Origin: Clostridium sp. CAG:768
GTDB taxonomy: Bacteria > Cyanobacteriota > Vampirovibrionia > Gastranaerophilales > Gastranaerophilaceae
Direction of reading: 5' to 3'
Length of the DNA stretch: 64,000 nt
NCBI GenBank assembly: GCA_000437435.1
Contig: FR899629.1
Span: 162,137-226,136 of the forward strand
Every line of letters starts with the position of its first letter. Within the stretch, counting starts at the first letter, position 1. A program made the translations under genes and the position numbers. Of the stretch, positions 31,937 to 40,893 are shown one piece after another. Below the pieces are notes generated by a model. It did not search any database, was not told the origin of the DNA, and saw only the letters and a list, made by a program, of their open reading frames with translations.

Positions 31937-34774
31937 TTAAACCACTAGGTTACCATTTTTGTCTTTACGATACAATTCTTTTGAATCAAAACCATAAGGA
32001 TTTGTATTATATGAAACATGATTTTGTTTATCTTGATTTTTATAATCAATATCGTGTTTTTTTGCAATATTTTGATAACCGATATCTGATACAGCCAAGA
32101 ATTTAACAACATTTGCAATTTTGTTATTTACATCATTAGGTAATCCCATAGATAATAATGCATCCGCTCTATCTTTATCTTTCATTATTGCATTAAACAA
32201 ATTAGAATCAGTTCTTGCAATCATAACGTAAATAGTTTTCTTTTGTGCTCCATTAGGAATAGATGATAATAATTTAATCTTTTGTTCTAATGGTAATTTT
32301 TTGAAATAATTTGTAAAATATTCTTTTTTCTCAGCAGAAGAAAGATTATTATATTCACTAGGTGTTAAAGAAGCACCACTTGCAATTTTTGATTTTAAAC
32401 TTACATTTGAATCAGAATCTGTTGTTATAATATTTAATAAAGCCTGACTATTTCTTGCTGCAGTTTCTCCAATAATTCTAGGAAGTTCAGCTTCTTGAAT
32501 ATAGCTAGGAGCATTTTCAAGACTTGTAACCGCTTTTTCTATAGCTTTTTCATTCCCTGATGTGTATACGACATCTAAAGCTTGAGATTGAACAGTTGGA
32601 TCATAGTCTTTAATGTTTCCTGCTGCATGTTCTTGAACTTCTGAATATTTAGATTGCATAATATTTTTGTGCATATCTAATTGATTATCTTTATGACAAT
32701 TTTTAATTTGGTCAGCTAATGCATTTGAATATTTAATAGCGTCCTCTTTTTCAAATTGTTGCTCAATTCTATTATGAACAATTGAAAAAGCTTCTGTTTG
32801 ATTTTCTTTATCTAATTTTGCAACAATACCATTTTCAGCAGCTACTGCTGTTGCTTTTTCAGATTTTTCAGTTGCAAGATCTAAAGAAGTAATTTGATTT
32901 TTACCTTTTAATTTATCAGCATTATTGACAGCATATACTTGCAATTCTTCTTTTGCATTTTTATGATTTTGCAATTCAATAACAGCAGTTCCTTGTTTTT
33001 CTTCATCATTAATAGTTGTAGTAACTTCAAAACCTAATTTTTGAATTTCTACATCATCATTACCAGCAGCAATATCAGAAGAATAAATAACTTTTTTATC
33101 ATCATGTTCTGCACCAGCACAACTTTTTGATGTTAAAATAATACCGCTTGTTTTTACAGCTGCCAAAGCATCTTCTTTTTCAAACTCATTATTTGACATT
33201 GATGCTTCTTTTGTAGCTTTTGCTAACTTTTTATATTGCTCAGCATCTAAGTCTTTTGTAGCAAGAGCACCTTTTCCAACTAAAGATACATCATCCAATA
33301 ATTCAGGATATTGTTTTGAATAAATTGCAAATAATTTTGAAGATGCAGAACCATTATAAAATTTAATCGCAGTTTTAATATATTCTGCACGTTGTTCAGG
33401 ATTCATATCTTTGCATTTTTTATCAATAAATGCTTTAGCGGCAACTGCTTCCATATCAGAACCTTTAATATGTTCTTTTATTTCTGAAGTAAATGTTTCA
33501 AAATCGCTAACAACAGCTTTTTCAAAATCTGTTTCAGGTTTAGGCATAGATTTTGCAAACGCTTTTAATTCTTCCAATTCTTTTTTGGCTTTTTCATCAG
33601 TAGGATTTAATTTTGTCTCTAAAATATTTAACACTCCTAATTCTTCTGATGTTAAATTTTCACCATTTGCTTTTTTAGCTTTTATTGAATCATATTCAGC
33701 TTGTAATTTTTCAAGATTTGCAGCTTTTAATTTTTTAATTTCTCTTTGTCCAGCTGGAGTATTTACATAACGACTTAAATCAGCTAACTTATTTTCTTCT
33801 TCTTTAGTTAAATTTAAACCTTTATCCTTTTTAGATTTTAATGCATCATATAATAATTGTTCTTCATTTAAATTATAATATTTAATATATTGTCTTGCAT
33901 CTGAAGGACATAATTCTACATCTTCAAGCCCTTTTTCTTTTGCAACAATATCTGCAACTTGAGAAGAAACTAATTTCCAATGAGCAATATATTTTTTATC
34001 ATTTTCATTTAATGAATTAGGGTCTAGCATTTCTGCTTCTGCTAAATATTCATCAATTGCATTATAACGAGTAGCATCATCTTGATGCATAAATTCCACA
34101 TAAGAAATTCCAACTCTGCTAGCAGATTGAATTCCATTCATTACAACATCAGCAGCACTATCAATTGCAGAAGCATTTTCTAAATTTTCACTTGTAGATA
34201 AATTAATTAAAGCTTTTAAACTTTCAAATTTATCGCTATTATTTATACCTGTTTTAAATTTTTCAATTAATTGCTGTTTTTGTTCTGGAGTTAATGCATT
34301 CCATTGTTCTTCTGAATGTGGTTGAGAGATATAACCACCATCATGATTTTTAGTACCATAAATATATTGGCTTTTTACAAACTCTGTAATACAAGCATTT
34401 ATCTTTTCCTTAGTTGATAATTTATTATATTCTGCTTTATTAAAAACTCCAAAAGAATCTTCTGAATCAGAAGCTACTTCAGTAGTTTCAGGTTCAAGAC
34501 TTAAATCTTCAACTTTTTGTTCAGCAGTTTGTTTAACTTCTGCTTTTAATTGATTAACTAATTCAGTTTGTTTATTAGCTTCTAAGTTTAGAAAATCAGG
34601 ATGTTTGTTAATTAAAACCATTAATTCATCTTGTGAAATATTTAATTTCTTTAATAACTTATCGAAATCCTGATTTTTAACCATTATGGAATTCAATGAA
34701 GAAGTATTAGTACTAGAAGTTTGACTTCCAACACTTGAAACTTTGTTATTAACATTTACTGAATTAACGTTCAT
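31937..34774 (-). CDS. Large helical protein of unknown function
   Basis: 945 residues. The first 30 residues are low-complexity Asn/Ser/Val (MNVNSVNVNNKVSSVGSQTS) with no standard signal peptide. Most of the rest is predicted helical and hydrophilic by composition. It has no long hydrophobic segment and one dilysine-rich stretch (KELEELKAFAKSMPKPETD). HEAT-like alternation is visible near 690-760. No catalytic motif is recognised. It stands next to another unknown protein in the same orientation. The only Shine-Dalgarno candidate is weak (GAGAG). It may be a surface, secreted or cytoskeletal protein specific to the lineage. Confidence 0.85.
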   Translation of the reverse strand: MNVNSVNVNNKVSSVGSQTSSTNTSSLNSIMVKNQDFDKLLKKLNISQDELMVLINKHPDFLNLEANKQTELVNQLKAEVKQTAEQKVEDLSLEPETTEVASDSEDSFGVFNKAEYNKLSTKEKINACITEFVKSQYIYGTKNHDGGYISQPHSEEQWNALTPEQKQQLIEKFKTGINNSDKFESLKALINLSTSENLENASAIDSAADVVMNGIQSASRVGISYVEFMHQDDATRYNAIDEYLAEAEMLDPNSLNENDKKYIAHWKLVSSQVADIVAKEKGLEDVELCPSDARQYIKYYNLNEEQLLYDALKSKKDKGLNLTKEEENKLADLSRYVNTPAGQREIKKLKAANLEKLQAEYDSIKAKKANGENLTSEELGVLNILETKLNPTDEKAKKELEELKAFAKSMPKPETDFEKAVVSDFETFTSEIKEHIKGSDMEAVAAKAFIDKKCKDMNPEQRAEYIKTAIKFYNGSASSKLFAIYSKQYPELLDDVSLVGKGALATKDLDAEQYKKLAKATKEASMSNNEFEKEDALAAVKTSGIILTSKSCAGAEHDDKKVIYSSDIAAGNDDVEIQKLGFEVTTTINDEEKQGTAVIELQNHKNAKEELQVYAVNNADKLKGKNQITSLDLATEKSEKATAVAAENGIVAKLDKENQTEAFSIVHNRIEQQFEKEDAIKYSNALADQIKNCHKDNQLDMHKNIMQSKYSEVQEHAAGNIKDYDPTVQSQALDVVYTSGNEKAIEKAVTSLENAPSYIQEAELPRIIGETAARNSQALLNIITTDSDSNVSLKSKIASGASLTPSEYNNLSSAEKKEYFTNYFKKLPLEQKIKLLSSIPNGAQKKTIYVMIARTDSNLFNAIMKDKDRADALLSMGLPNDVNNKIANVVKFLAVSDIGYQNIAKKHDIDYKNQDKQNHVSYNTNPYGFDSKELYRKDKNGNLVV

Positions 34775-34872
34775 AGCTACTCTCTGATTTTTATATACTA
34801 TACATGTAAAAACATACCCTAATGGGCTATTTCAACATGTTTGCAAAATGTTACATATGTTTACATAGAATA

Positions 34873-35967
34873 TTATTTAATATCTTTGATAGGCATCAAA
34901 ACACCTTTTTTAGTTGTCATATATTCTGAATCTAATTCCATCACATATGTATTTTTCGTAGCATTCTTGAACTGACTATCACATAAAACTTGAACTAAAA
35001 CATTTGCCAAATTATCATCAATTAATGAATACCCTTTGTTTTCAGCACCTTCAAGTCTCACCAATGTATACTTAAACTTTTGAGGATTTGAAGATTCTGG
35101 GTTTATTGTTGCATTATAAAATACAATCCCACGTACACATAATTCAGGATTACCATTCTTTCTCACAGTAATCAATTCCGCATCTTTAGGATTATCATCT
35201 GTTGAATAGTATCCTAAAACATATTTATCATTACCAATCTCTACTTCTTGTTCACCTTCTAAATTTCCATATGATGTTTTAGGAATTGCATCTTTCATTA
35301 TATTATTATTTGCAATATTTTGCATTCCGAATAGATCATGACGCAAAGTTCTTCTATATTTATGTACCTCAACATCCGTTTTGTTATTTGGTGATTTTAT
35401 TGCAGATTCAACATAAGCAACTTTTTCCTTGTCAAAAAATGGTTTAGAATTACCTTCAACATTTATACTTTTAACATTAAAAGATAAACCTTTTGTTCCA
35501 TCATCCGAAATCAAATCAAATACAATATCACTATAATCTGTTACAGGTTTTTCATCATAAGAAGACTCTAAAAATCCACCCATATTAACAGTTGAGGATA
35601 CTCCATACATAATTTTATCAAAATTTCGACTATTATCTTTGGTATTTACAAGACCTATAGTTGTAGTCATATTCAAAGAACTAGCATCAGAATCAATAAA
35701 AGTTTTCTCATCAATTTTTCTACCATTTAAATCATTACTGTCAACCATTTCAATTGAATTAACATTATCTAAAGGCACCTGAATTCCCTTTCCTGAAGAA
35801 ACCATTGGACTCATTGCCAAAACAGTTGCAGCCAAAGGCACTGCAAGCTTATGAGATACCGTATTTGTTGAATGATGACTATTACTATTTTTCTTTTTTC
35901 TACCTTCAAAATTTAACTGATTTAAGTTACTTACTAAAGTTGCAGATGTCACAGGTCTGATTGTCAT
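34873..35967 (-). CDS. Unknown protein with N-terminal NFEG motif and one hydrophobic segment
   Basis: 364 residues. The N-terminus MTIRPVTSATLVSNLNQLNF is followed by EGRKKK, a His/Ser/Asn stretch and a hydrophobic segment (about 41-57, LAVPLAATVLAMSPMVSS). This could be an unusually late signal peptide or anchor. The remaining 300 residues are mixed beta/alpha (YTLVRLEGAENKGYSLIDDN). There is no recognised domain. It lies 98 bases upstream of the 945-aa gene in the same direction, so a shared pathway or operon is possible. Confidence 0.82.
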   Translation of the reverse strand: MTIRPVTSATLVSNLNQLNFEGRKKKNSNSHHSTNTVSHKLAVPLAATVLAMSPMVSSGKGIQVPLDNVNSIEMVDSNDLNGRKIDEKTFIDSDASSLNMTTTIGLVNTKDNSRNFDKIMYGVSSTVNMGGFLESSYDEKPVTDYSDIVFDLISDDGTKGLSFNVKSINVEGNSKPFFDKEKVAYVESAIKSPNNKTDVEVHKYRRTLRHDLFGMQNIANNNIMKDAIPKTSYGNLEGEQEVEIGNDKYVLGYYSTDDNPKDAELITVRKNGNPELCVRGIVFYNATINPESSNPQKFKYTLVRLEGAENKGYSLIDDNLANVLVQVLCDSQFKNATKNTYVMELDSEYMTTKKGVLMPIKDIK

Positions 35968-36143
35968 AGTCTATACTCCATTTTTTCATAAGTCACACTT
36001 GCTTTTTTTAAAGCAAGTAGAAAATTTTTTTTGCTACCTAAATTATTCATTAATTCCCTTATAAGCGTATTATATCAACTCGTATCAGGTTTTGTAAAAT
36101 AGTATATACGATATTAATATTTCTTTACACTTGCACCGTTTCT

Positions 36144-36172
36144 TTGTTTGTTGTACTTTACATGTGTATAAT
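36144..36172 (+). promoter_or_regulatory. Promoter of the aldolase gene
   Basis: TTGTTT (36144-36149), a 17-base spacer and TATAAT (36167-36172). The 5' UTR is about 80 bases and contains TGACAAGTGTCAG, a short near-palindrome that may be an operator or stem. Confidence 0.7.
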
Positions 36173-36256
36173 AAATGTACCCAAATAAGGGTTTTTCCTA
36201 AAATTAAAAATATCTGACAAGTGTCAGTAAGAAAAATAAAAAGAAGGAGAACTCAA

Positions 36257-37216
36257 ATGAGTGAAAGAAAATTAGTTGGAACAGGCGAAATGTTCAAAAA
36301 AGCACTAGCAGGCGGATATGCTATCGGTGCTTACAACGTTAACAACATGGAAATTTTGCAAGGTATTGCAGAAGCAGCTGAAGAAACTCAATCACCTATT
36401 ATTTTACAAGTTTCTGCAGGTGCTAGAAAATATGCAAACCAAACTTACTTGATTAAATTAGTTGAAGCTGCTTTAGCTACAACTACAGTTCCTATCGCTT
36501 TACACTTAGATCACGGTGCTGATTTTGAAATTTGTAAAGCTTGTATTGATGGAGGATTCTCATCTGTAATGATCGATGGTTCAAGATTCCCATTAGAAGA
36601 AAACATTAAATTAACAAAACAAGTTGTTGACTATGCTCATCCACGTGGAGTTTCTGTTGAAGCTGAACTTGGTAAACTTGCAGGTGTTGAAGATGATGTT
36701 AAAGTTCATGCAAAAGATTCAACATATACAGATCCAGAAGAAGCAGCTAGATTCGTAAAAGAAACTGGTTGTGATTCTTTAGCAGTTGCAATCGGTACTT
36801 CACACGGTGCTTATAAATTCTCAGGCGAAGCTAAATTAGACTTCGAAAGACTTGCTGAAATTAAAAAAGCAGTAAATGAAGCTGTAGGATATGACTTCCC
36901 ATTAGTATTACATGGATCATCTTCAGTTCCTGCTGAATTCGTTGCTAAATGTAATCAATTTGGTGGTCAATTACCAAATGCTCAAGGTGTTCCAGAAGAT
37001 ATGTTAAATTATGCTTCTAAACACGGCGTAGCTAAAATTAACATCGATACAGATTTAAGATTAGCTATGACTTCAACAATCAGAGAATTCTTTGTTGAAC
37101 ACCCTGAAAAATTCGACCCACGTGAATATATGGGACCTGGTAGAACTGCTGTTAAAGAAATGGTTATGCACAAAATGCGTGACGTTCTTGGTACAGCAGG
37201 ACACGCTAAAGACTAA
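36257..37216 (+). CDS. fba: Class II fructose-bisphosphate aldolase
   Basis: 319 residues from the ATG at 36257, after AAGAAGGAGAACTCAA; an upstream in-frame start precedes the ribosome binding site. Class II aldolase signatures are ALHLDHGADFEICKACIDGG (zinc His), VSVEAELGKLAG, AVAIGTSHGAY and LVLHGSSSVP. It cleaves fructose 1,6-bisphosphate in glycolysis. The insert QFGGQLPNAQGVP matches the longer class IIB-like forms. It is a single gene with its own promoter and terminator and good codon use. Confidence 0.96.
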   Translation: MSERKLVGTGEMFKKALAGGYAIGAYNVNNMEILQGIAEAAEETQSPIILQVSAGARKYANQTYLIKLVEAALATTTVPIALHLDHGADFEICKACIDGGFSSVMIDGSRFPLEENIKLTKQVVDYAHPRGVSVEAELGKLAGVEDDVKVHAKDSTYTDPEEAARFVKETGCDSLAVAIGTSHGAYKFSGEAKLDFERLAEIKKAVNEAVGYDFPLVLHGSSSVPAEFVAKCNQFGGQLPNAQGVPEDMLNYASKHGVAKINIDTDLRLAMTSTIREFFVEHPEKFDPREYMGPGRTAVKEMVMHKMRDVLGTAGHAKD

Positions 37217-37236
37217 TTTTATATTAGGATACAAAA

Positions 37237-37273
37237 CAAAAAAGCTTTTTGCATATGCAAAAAGCTTTTTTGT
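37237..37273 (+). terminator. Terminator of fba
   Basis: ACAAAAAAGCTTTTTGCAT / ATGCAAAAAGCTTTTTTGT is a perfect 18-19 bp inverted repeat ending in T. Confidence 0.92.
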
Positions 37274-37291
37274 TTGCTTCTTTAAACCATA

Positions 37292-37325
37292 AAAAAGGAA
37301 ATGATTATAAAATCATTTCCTTTTT
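37292..37325 (-). terminator. Terminator of ftsZ
   Basis: The stem AAAAAGGAAATGATT / AATCATTTCCTTTTT, with T on both sides, lies 35 bases after the ftsZ stop. Confidence 0.9.
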
Positions 37326-37357
37326 ACTTTTTCATCTTCCAACTTAGTTAGTGTGAT

Positions 37358-38545
37358 TTATTTTTTTAAGAAATCTGGAATTTCAATATTTGTGAAACTT
37401 GGAGAAACTTCTGGCATTGAAGTTCTTCTAACTGTTTGCTGTGGTTGAGCATTTGAATTAGTATTTGAATTAAATGTTCCAGCAAAGAAGTCAGATGCAC
37501 TTAATTGTTTCACATCTGTTTTTACTTCAGGCTGTTGATTTTTCATTTCAAAACCTGTTGCAATTACAGTAATTTGAATTTCACCTTGAATATTTTCATT
37601 TACAGCAGTACCAATAATAACTGTTGCATCATCATTTACAGCATCATGGATAATATTAGCTGCATCTGATATTTCATGAAGAGTCATATCAGGTCCACCT
37701 GTAATATTAACAATTACACCAGTAGCTCCATTGATTGAAGATTCAAGAAGTTGAGAGTTAATAGCAATTTCTGCAGCTTTAATAGCTCTGCCTTCACCTT
37801 GACCACGACCAATACCCATAAGAGCTGAACCTGAAGCTTGCATAACACATTTAACATCAGCGAAGTCAACGTTGATAAGTCCAGGAACTGTAATGATATC
37901 AGAAATACCTTGAACACCTCTTAGTAACACTTCATCTACTATGATGAATGATTCTGTTAATGAAACTTGTCTATCAACTACTTGAAGTAATTTATCATTT
38001 GGAACAACAATTACAGCATCTACAGCTTCTCTTAGTTTTTCTAAACCTTGATTAGCTTGATTTTGTCTTTTACGACCTTCCCAAGTAAATGGTTTAGTAA
38101 CTACAGCAATTGTTAAAATTCCTAATTCTTTAGCAATTTTTGCAACTACAGGAGCAGCACCAGTACCAGTTCCACCACCCATACCTGCTGTGATAAATAC
38201 CATATCAGCGCCATCTAATGCTTCAGTAATTTCTTGTTGAGCTTCTTCAGCAGCTTTTTCTCCTACTGAAGGATCTCCACCAGCACCAAGACCAGCTGTA
38301 GATTTAGCACCTAATTGAATTCTATTTTTAGTTTGACCATATTCTAAAACTTGTAAATCTGTATTCATTAACCAGAACTCAACACCTGAAAGTCCTGCTT
38401 TAATCATTCGGTTAACAGCATTTCCGCCGCCGCCACCAACACCGATTACTTTAATATTAGTAGGATTAATTGGAGACCTTTGAGTTTGATCATTGCTTGT
38501 TGTTTCATCTTTTTTAGCAAAGATATCTGATACGAAATTTTCCAC
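37358..38545 (-). CDS. ftsZ: Cell division protein FtsZ
   Basis: 395 residues. The GTP-binding core has IKVIGVGGGGGNAVNRMIKA and the tubulin signature GGGTGTGAAPVVA, with the T7 loop region NVDFADVK. A flexible linker (about 335-380, Gln/Asn/Ser-rich) precedes the conserved C-terminal peptide IEIPDFLKK, which binds SepF/FtsA/ZapA-type partners. The start is GTG after AGAGGTAAAAAA. sepF lies 2 kb away on the same strand, consistent with a cyanobacterial or Gram-positive-style SepF membrane tether. Confidence 0.98.
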   Translation of the reverse strand: MENFVSDIFAKKDETTSNDQTQRSPINPTNIKVIGVGGGGGNAVNRMIKAGLSGVEFWLMNTDLQVLEYGQTKNRIQLGAKSTAGLGAGGDPSVGEKAAEEAQQEITEALDGADMVFITAGMGGGTGTGAAPVVAKIAKELGILTIAVVTKPFTWEGRKRQNQANQGLEKLREAVDAVIVVPNDKLLQVVDRQVSLTESFIIVDEVLLRGVQGISDIITVPGLINVDFADVKCVMQASGSALMGIGRGQGEGRAIKAAEIAINSQLLESSINGATGVIVNITGGPDMTLHEISDAANIIHDAVNDDATVIIGTAVNENIQGEIQITVIATGFEMKNQQPEVKTDVKQLSASDFFAGTFNSNTNSNAQPQQTVRRTSMPEVSPSFTNIEIPDFLKK

Positions 38546-38711
38546 TTTTTTACCTCTTTTATATAATTGTATAGTTGTCTATCTACAATAGTATAATAAC
38601 ATACTATTTTAAATAGAAAAAAAGTACAATAATTTACCTGTAATTATGAACAAAATTTAATATAAATCGCTGTATTGCAAATATAATAAGAAAAACGGCA
38701 TACCTTTAATA

Positions 38712-39512
38712 TTATTTAACATAAGCCGGAGGCATTGCCCAGTGAAGTTTATTTCTTAAAATCGAATAAAACTCAGAATTTTCAAGCAGAGCAAGTTTTG
38801 CGGTATAATCGGATTTTGTAATTTCAATTTCCGAACTGAATTCGTACAGTTCCTGTCCGTCTGTGGATAAAACATATTTAGCCTTATCATCCGTGCATAC
38901 CGTAATTTTTTCGCAATCAGGAACTACAATCGGTCTTGCAGTAAGGGTATGCGGGCATATAGGAACAATTACAAAGGCTTTTAAAGCAGGATTTAATACA
39001 GGTCCGCCTGCTGAAAGTCCGTATGCAGTAGAGCCTGTAGGGGTAGCAACAATTATTCCGTCTGCCAGATAATCGCAAACGTATTTACCGTTTATTTTTA
39101 ATGAAAATCTTGAAGTTCTGCCAAAATCGCGGCCTTTGATTACAAAATCATTCAATGCCGTAAAATCAGAGCTTTGCAGCATTATTCTGTCCTCAACGAC
39201 AAACTTTCCGTCTAAAATTTCATCAACAGATTTTTCTATATCTTCTTTTGAGGACTGTGAAAGAAACCCCAGGCGCCCGAGATTAATCCCGAAAATCGGC
39301 GTCTTATATTTTGCATAAAATCTTGCGGTTTTTAAAATTGTTCCGTCGCCTCCGATTACAAAGACAAAATCAAAACCCTCTTTAAGACCGTCAATATTTA
39401 AAACTGTTGTATTTATGCCTTTACTTGAAAGGATTGTGACGAGTTTATCTTTTACTTCAACAGAATGTGATATTTCCTGATTATAACAAACTGCAAAATT
39501 TTTCATTTCCAT
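38712..39512 (-). CDS. nadK: NAD kinase
   Basis: 266 residues. The ATP/NAD kinase motifs GGDGTILKTARF (54-65), FGINLGRLGFLS and IVATPTGSTAYGLSAGGP are clear. It phosphorylates NAD to NADP. G+C here is visibly higher than in neighbours, with frequent C/G-ending codons. The weak upstream TTCGTTATGG leaves the ATG choice (39512 or two codons later) uncertain. It is followed downstream by no other minus gene within 160 bases of ftsZ. Confidence 0.95.
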   Translation of the reverse strand: MEMKNFAVCYNQEISHSVEVKDKLVTILSSKGINTTVLNIDGLKEGFDFVFVIGGDGTILKTARFYAKYKTPIFGINLGRLGFLSQSSKEDIEKSVDEILDGKFVVEDRIMLQSSDFTALNDFVIKGRDFGRTSRFSLKINGKYVCDYLADGIIVATPTGSTAYGLSAGGPVLNPALKAFVIVPICPHTLTARPIVVPDCEKITVCTDDKAKYVLSTDGQELYEFSSEIEITKSDYTAKLALLENSEFYSILRNKLHWAMPPAYVK

Positions 39513-39559
39513 AACGAAGAAAATATAGCATAATATTTAATTTTAAGCAAATTGAATAT

Positions 39560-40248
39560 CTAGTAATTCATCTCCCAGTTATCGTTAAGAATTTGTCCGA
39601 AAGGCTTCCAGTTAGCATCCGCACTATTTCTTTCATCTTCCGTCAAAGGAAGCGAAACAGCATTGTAATTAAAAGTATCAATTGCCCCGCTGCTGTATAC
39701 TGCCATATAAAAAGTATCTCTGCCAAGTATATTAGGACCTTTTTGCCCGTTAGTATCGACAAGAATATTCATAACTTTGCTTATTTTACCGTCATTTACA
39801 TAAATTGGACGTACTGACGCACCGTTTGCCAGAACAAAAGATGTACTGCTGTGACCATCCAAAACATTTACGTCATCAGTTGAATTTAAGTATTTATATG
39901 AATTCGCGAAGCAAGGAGTTAATGAATTTTCGCAAGTTTGAACAATCTTAAAGTAATCAGTAATAAATTCCTGTGCTTTAGCATTCGAATTAATACCTGC
40001 CTCGGCAAGATTTAGAGCATTTTTATCGGTCAAATACATCGTTACCGCCTGCGAAATCTCATTATAAACTTTATGTAGTTGAGTTACATAAGTCTTTTTT
40101 TGATGATTTTGCATTAAAGAAGGCACTGTCATTGCGGAGACAACACCTATAATCCCAAGTGTTACTAACACTTCTGCCAGTGTAAACGCGTGAGAAGAAG
40201 CTAAGAAACGCCCCCCCCCCGACATTTAAATAATCTAAAAAATTTCAT
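39560..40248 (-). CDS. Prepilin-like protein 3, frame interrupted at a G10 tract (phase-OFF or alternative start)
   Basis: The ribosome-binding-site ATG is at 40246-40248 (AAGGAGCTATTT). Nine codons, C plus ten G, then TAG after 15 codons. With eleven G it would be a 229-aa prepilin whose 21-residue leader ends in Ala, followed by FTLAEVLVTLGIIGVVSAMT. Unlike loci 1 and 2, with ten G a second ATG (40223-40225, no Shine-Dalgarno) opens the pilin frame with a shorter, 13-residue leader (MSGGGRFLASSHA). The C-terminal domain has VDTNGQKGPNILGRD and ends NDNWEMNY. The gene lies between sepF and nadK. Confidence 0.85.
40211..40220 (-). repeat. G10 homopolymer (C10 on + strand) in prepilin 3
   Basis: Ten G again, starting in codon 10, one base short of the frame of the main ATG. 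The flanks differ from loci 1 and 2. Confidence 0.9.
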
Positions 40249-40308
40249 AAATAGCTCCTTTCTTTATTTATTATATCAAAAGTTCCTGACTATTTCAATA
40301 ATATAAAT

Positions 40309-40334
40309 AAAAAAAAGAGGCATTAAATGCCTCC
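40309..40334 (-). terminator. Terminator of sepF
   Basis: On the minus strand GAGGCATTTAATGCCTC is followed by eight T, about 40 bases after the sepF stop. Confidence 0.88.
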
Positions 40335-40370
40335 TATTCAACTATCTCTCTCTTTCTCATATTATTTTGA

Positions 40371-40874
40371 CTATTGTAAAGGAGCTCTCCACAATGAGTC
40401 ATTAAATTTATTCTGGTTAGCATTAACGTCAACAGACAAAGTAACGTTGCTCGGAGTAAATACAAATACTAAATCACCGACTTTTTGAGGTTTGCCGTCA
40501 AGAGCGTGAGCAGCACCGCAAACAAAGTCAATTGTTCTTTGTGATTGTTCTTTATCTAAAAGATGAAGGTTTAAAACGATTGTCTTTCTGTTTCTGAGAT
40601 GTTGAACAATAGTAGCAGCATCTTCGAAAGAACGCGGTTCCATAACTTTAACTTCATAACCTTTAAAGTTAGGATGACTTACAACTTTAATATCGTTTGT
40701 TCTGTCAACTGAAGGCTGTTGGAATGAATACTCGGGCTGAAGTGCCAAATTATCCTGAACAGGATAATCTTCATCAACTTCCTGAGCCATTTCATCAAAA
40801 ATAGTTTCTCTCGGTTCAAATCCTTTTACTAAAAAATCTACTACTGATTTAATTTTGTCTGTTACTACTGCCAC
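40371..40874 (-). CDS. sepF: Cell division protein SepF
   Basis: 167 residues. An N-terminal membrane-targeting helix (MAVVTDKIKSVVDFLVKG) and an acidic linker precede the SepF core (about 75-150; EVKVMEPRSFEDAATIVQHL, VLNLHLLDKEQSQRTIDFV, VGDLVFVFTPSNV). SepF polymerises and tethers FtsZ to the membrane. It follows the YggS-family gene by 19 bases, the order seen in cyanobacteria and Firmicutes. The ribosome binding site is AAACGGAGGAAAAACGGTGGC. Confidence 0.95.
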   Translation of the reverse strand: MAVVTDKIKSVVDFLVKGFEPRETIFDEMAQEVDEDYPVQDNLALQPEYSFQQPSVDRTNDIKVVSHPNFKGYEVKVMEPRSFEDAATIVQHLRNRKTIVLNLHLLDKEQSQRTIDFVCGAAHALDGKPQKVGDLVFVFTPSNVTLSVDVNANQNKFNDSLWRAPLQ

Positions 40875-40893
40875 CGTTTTTCCTCCGTTTATC

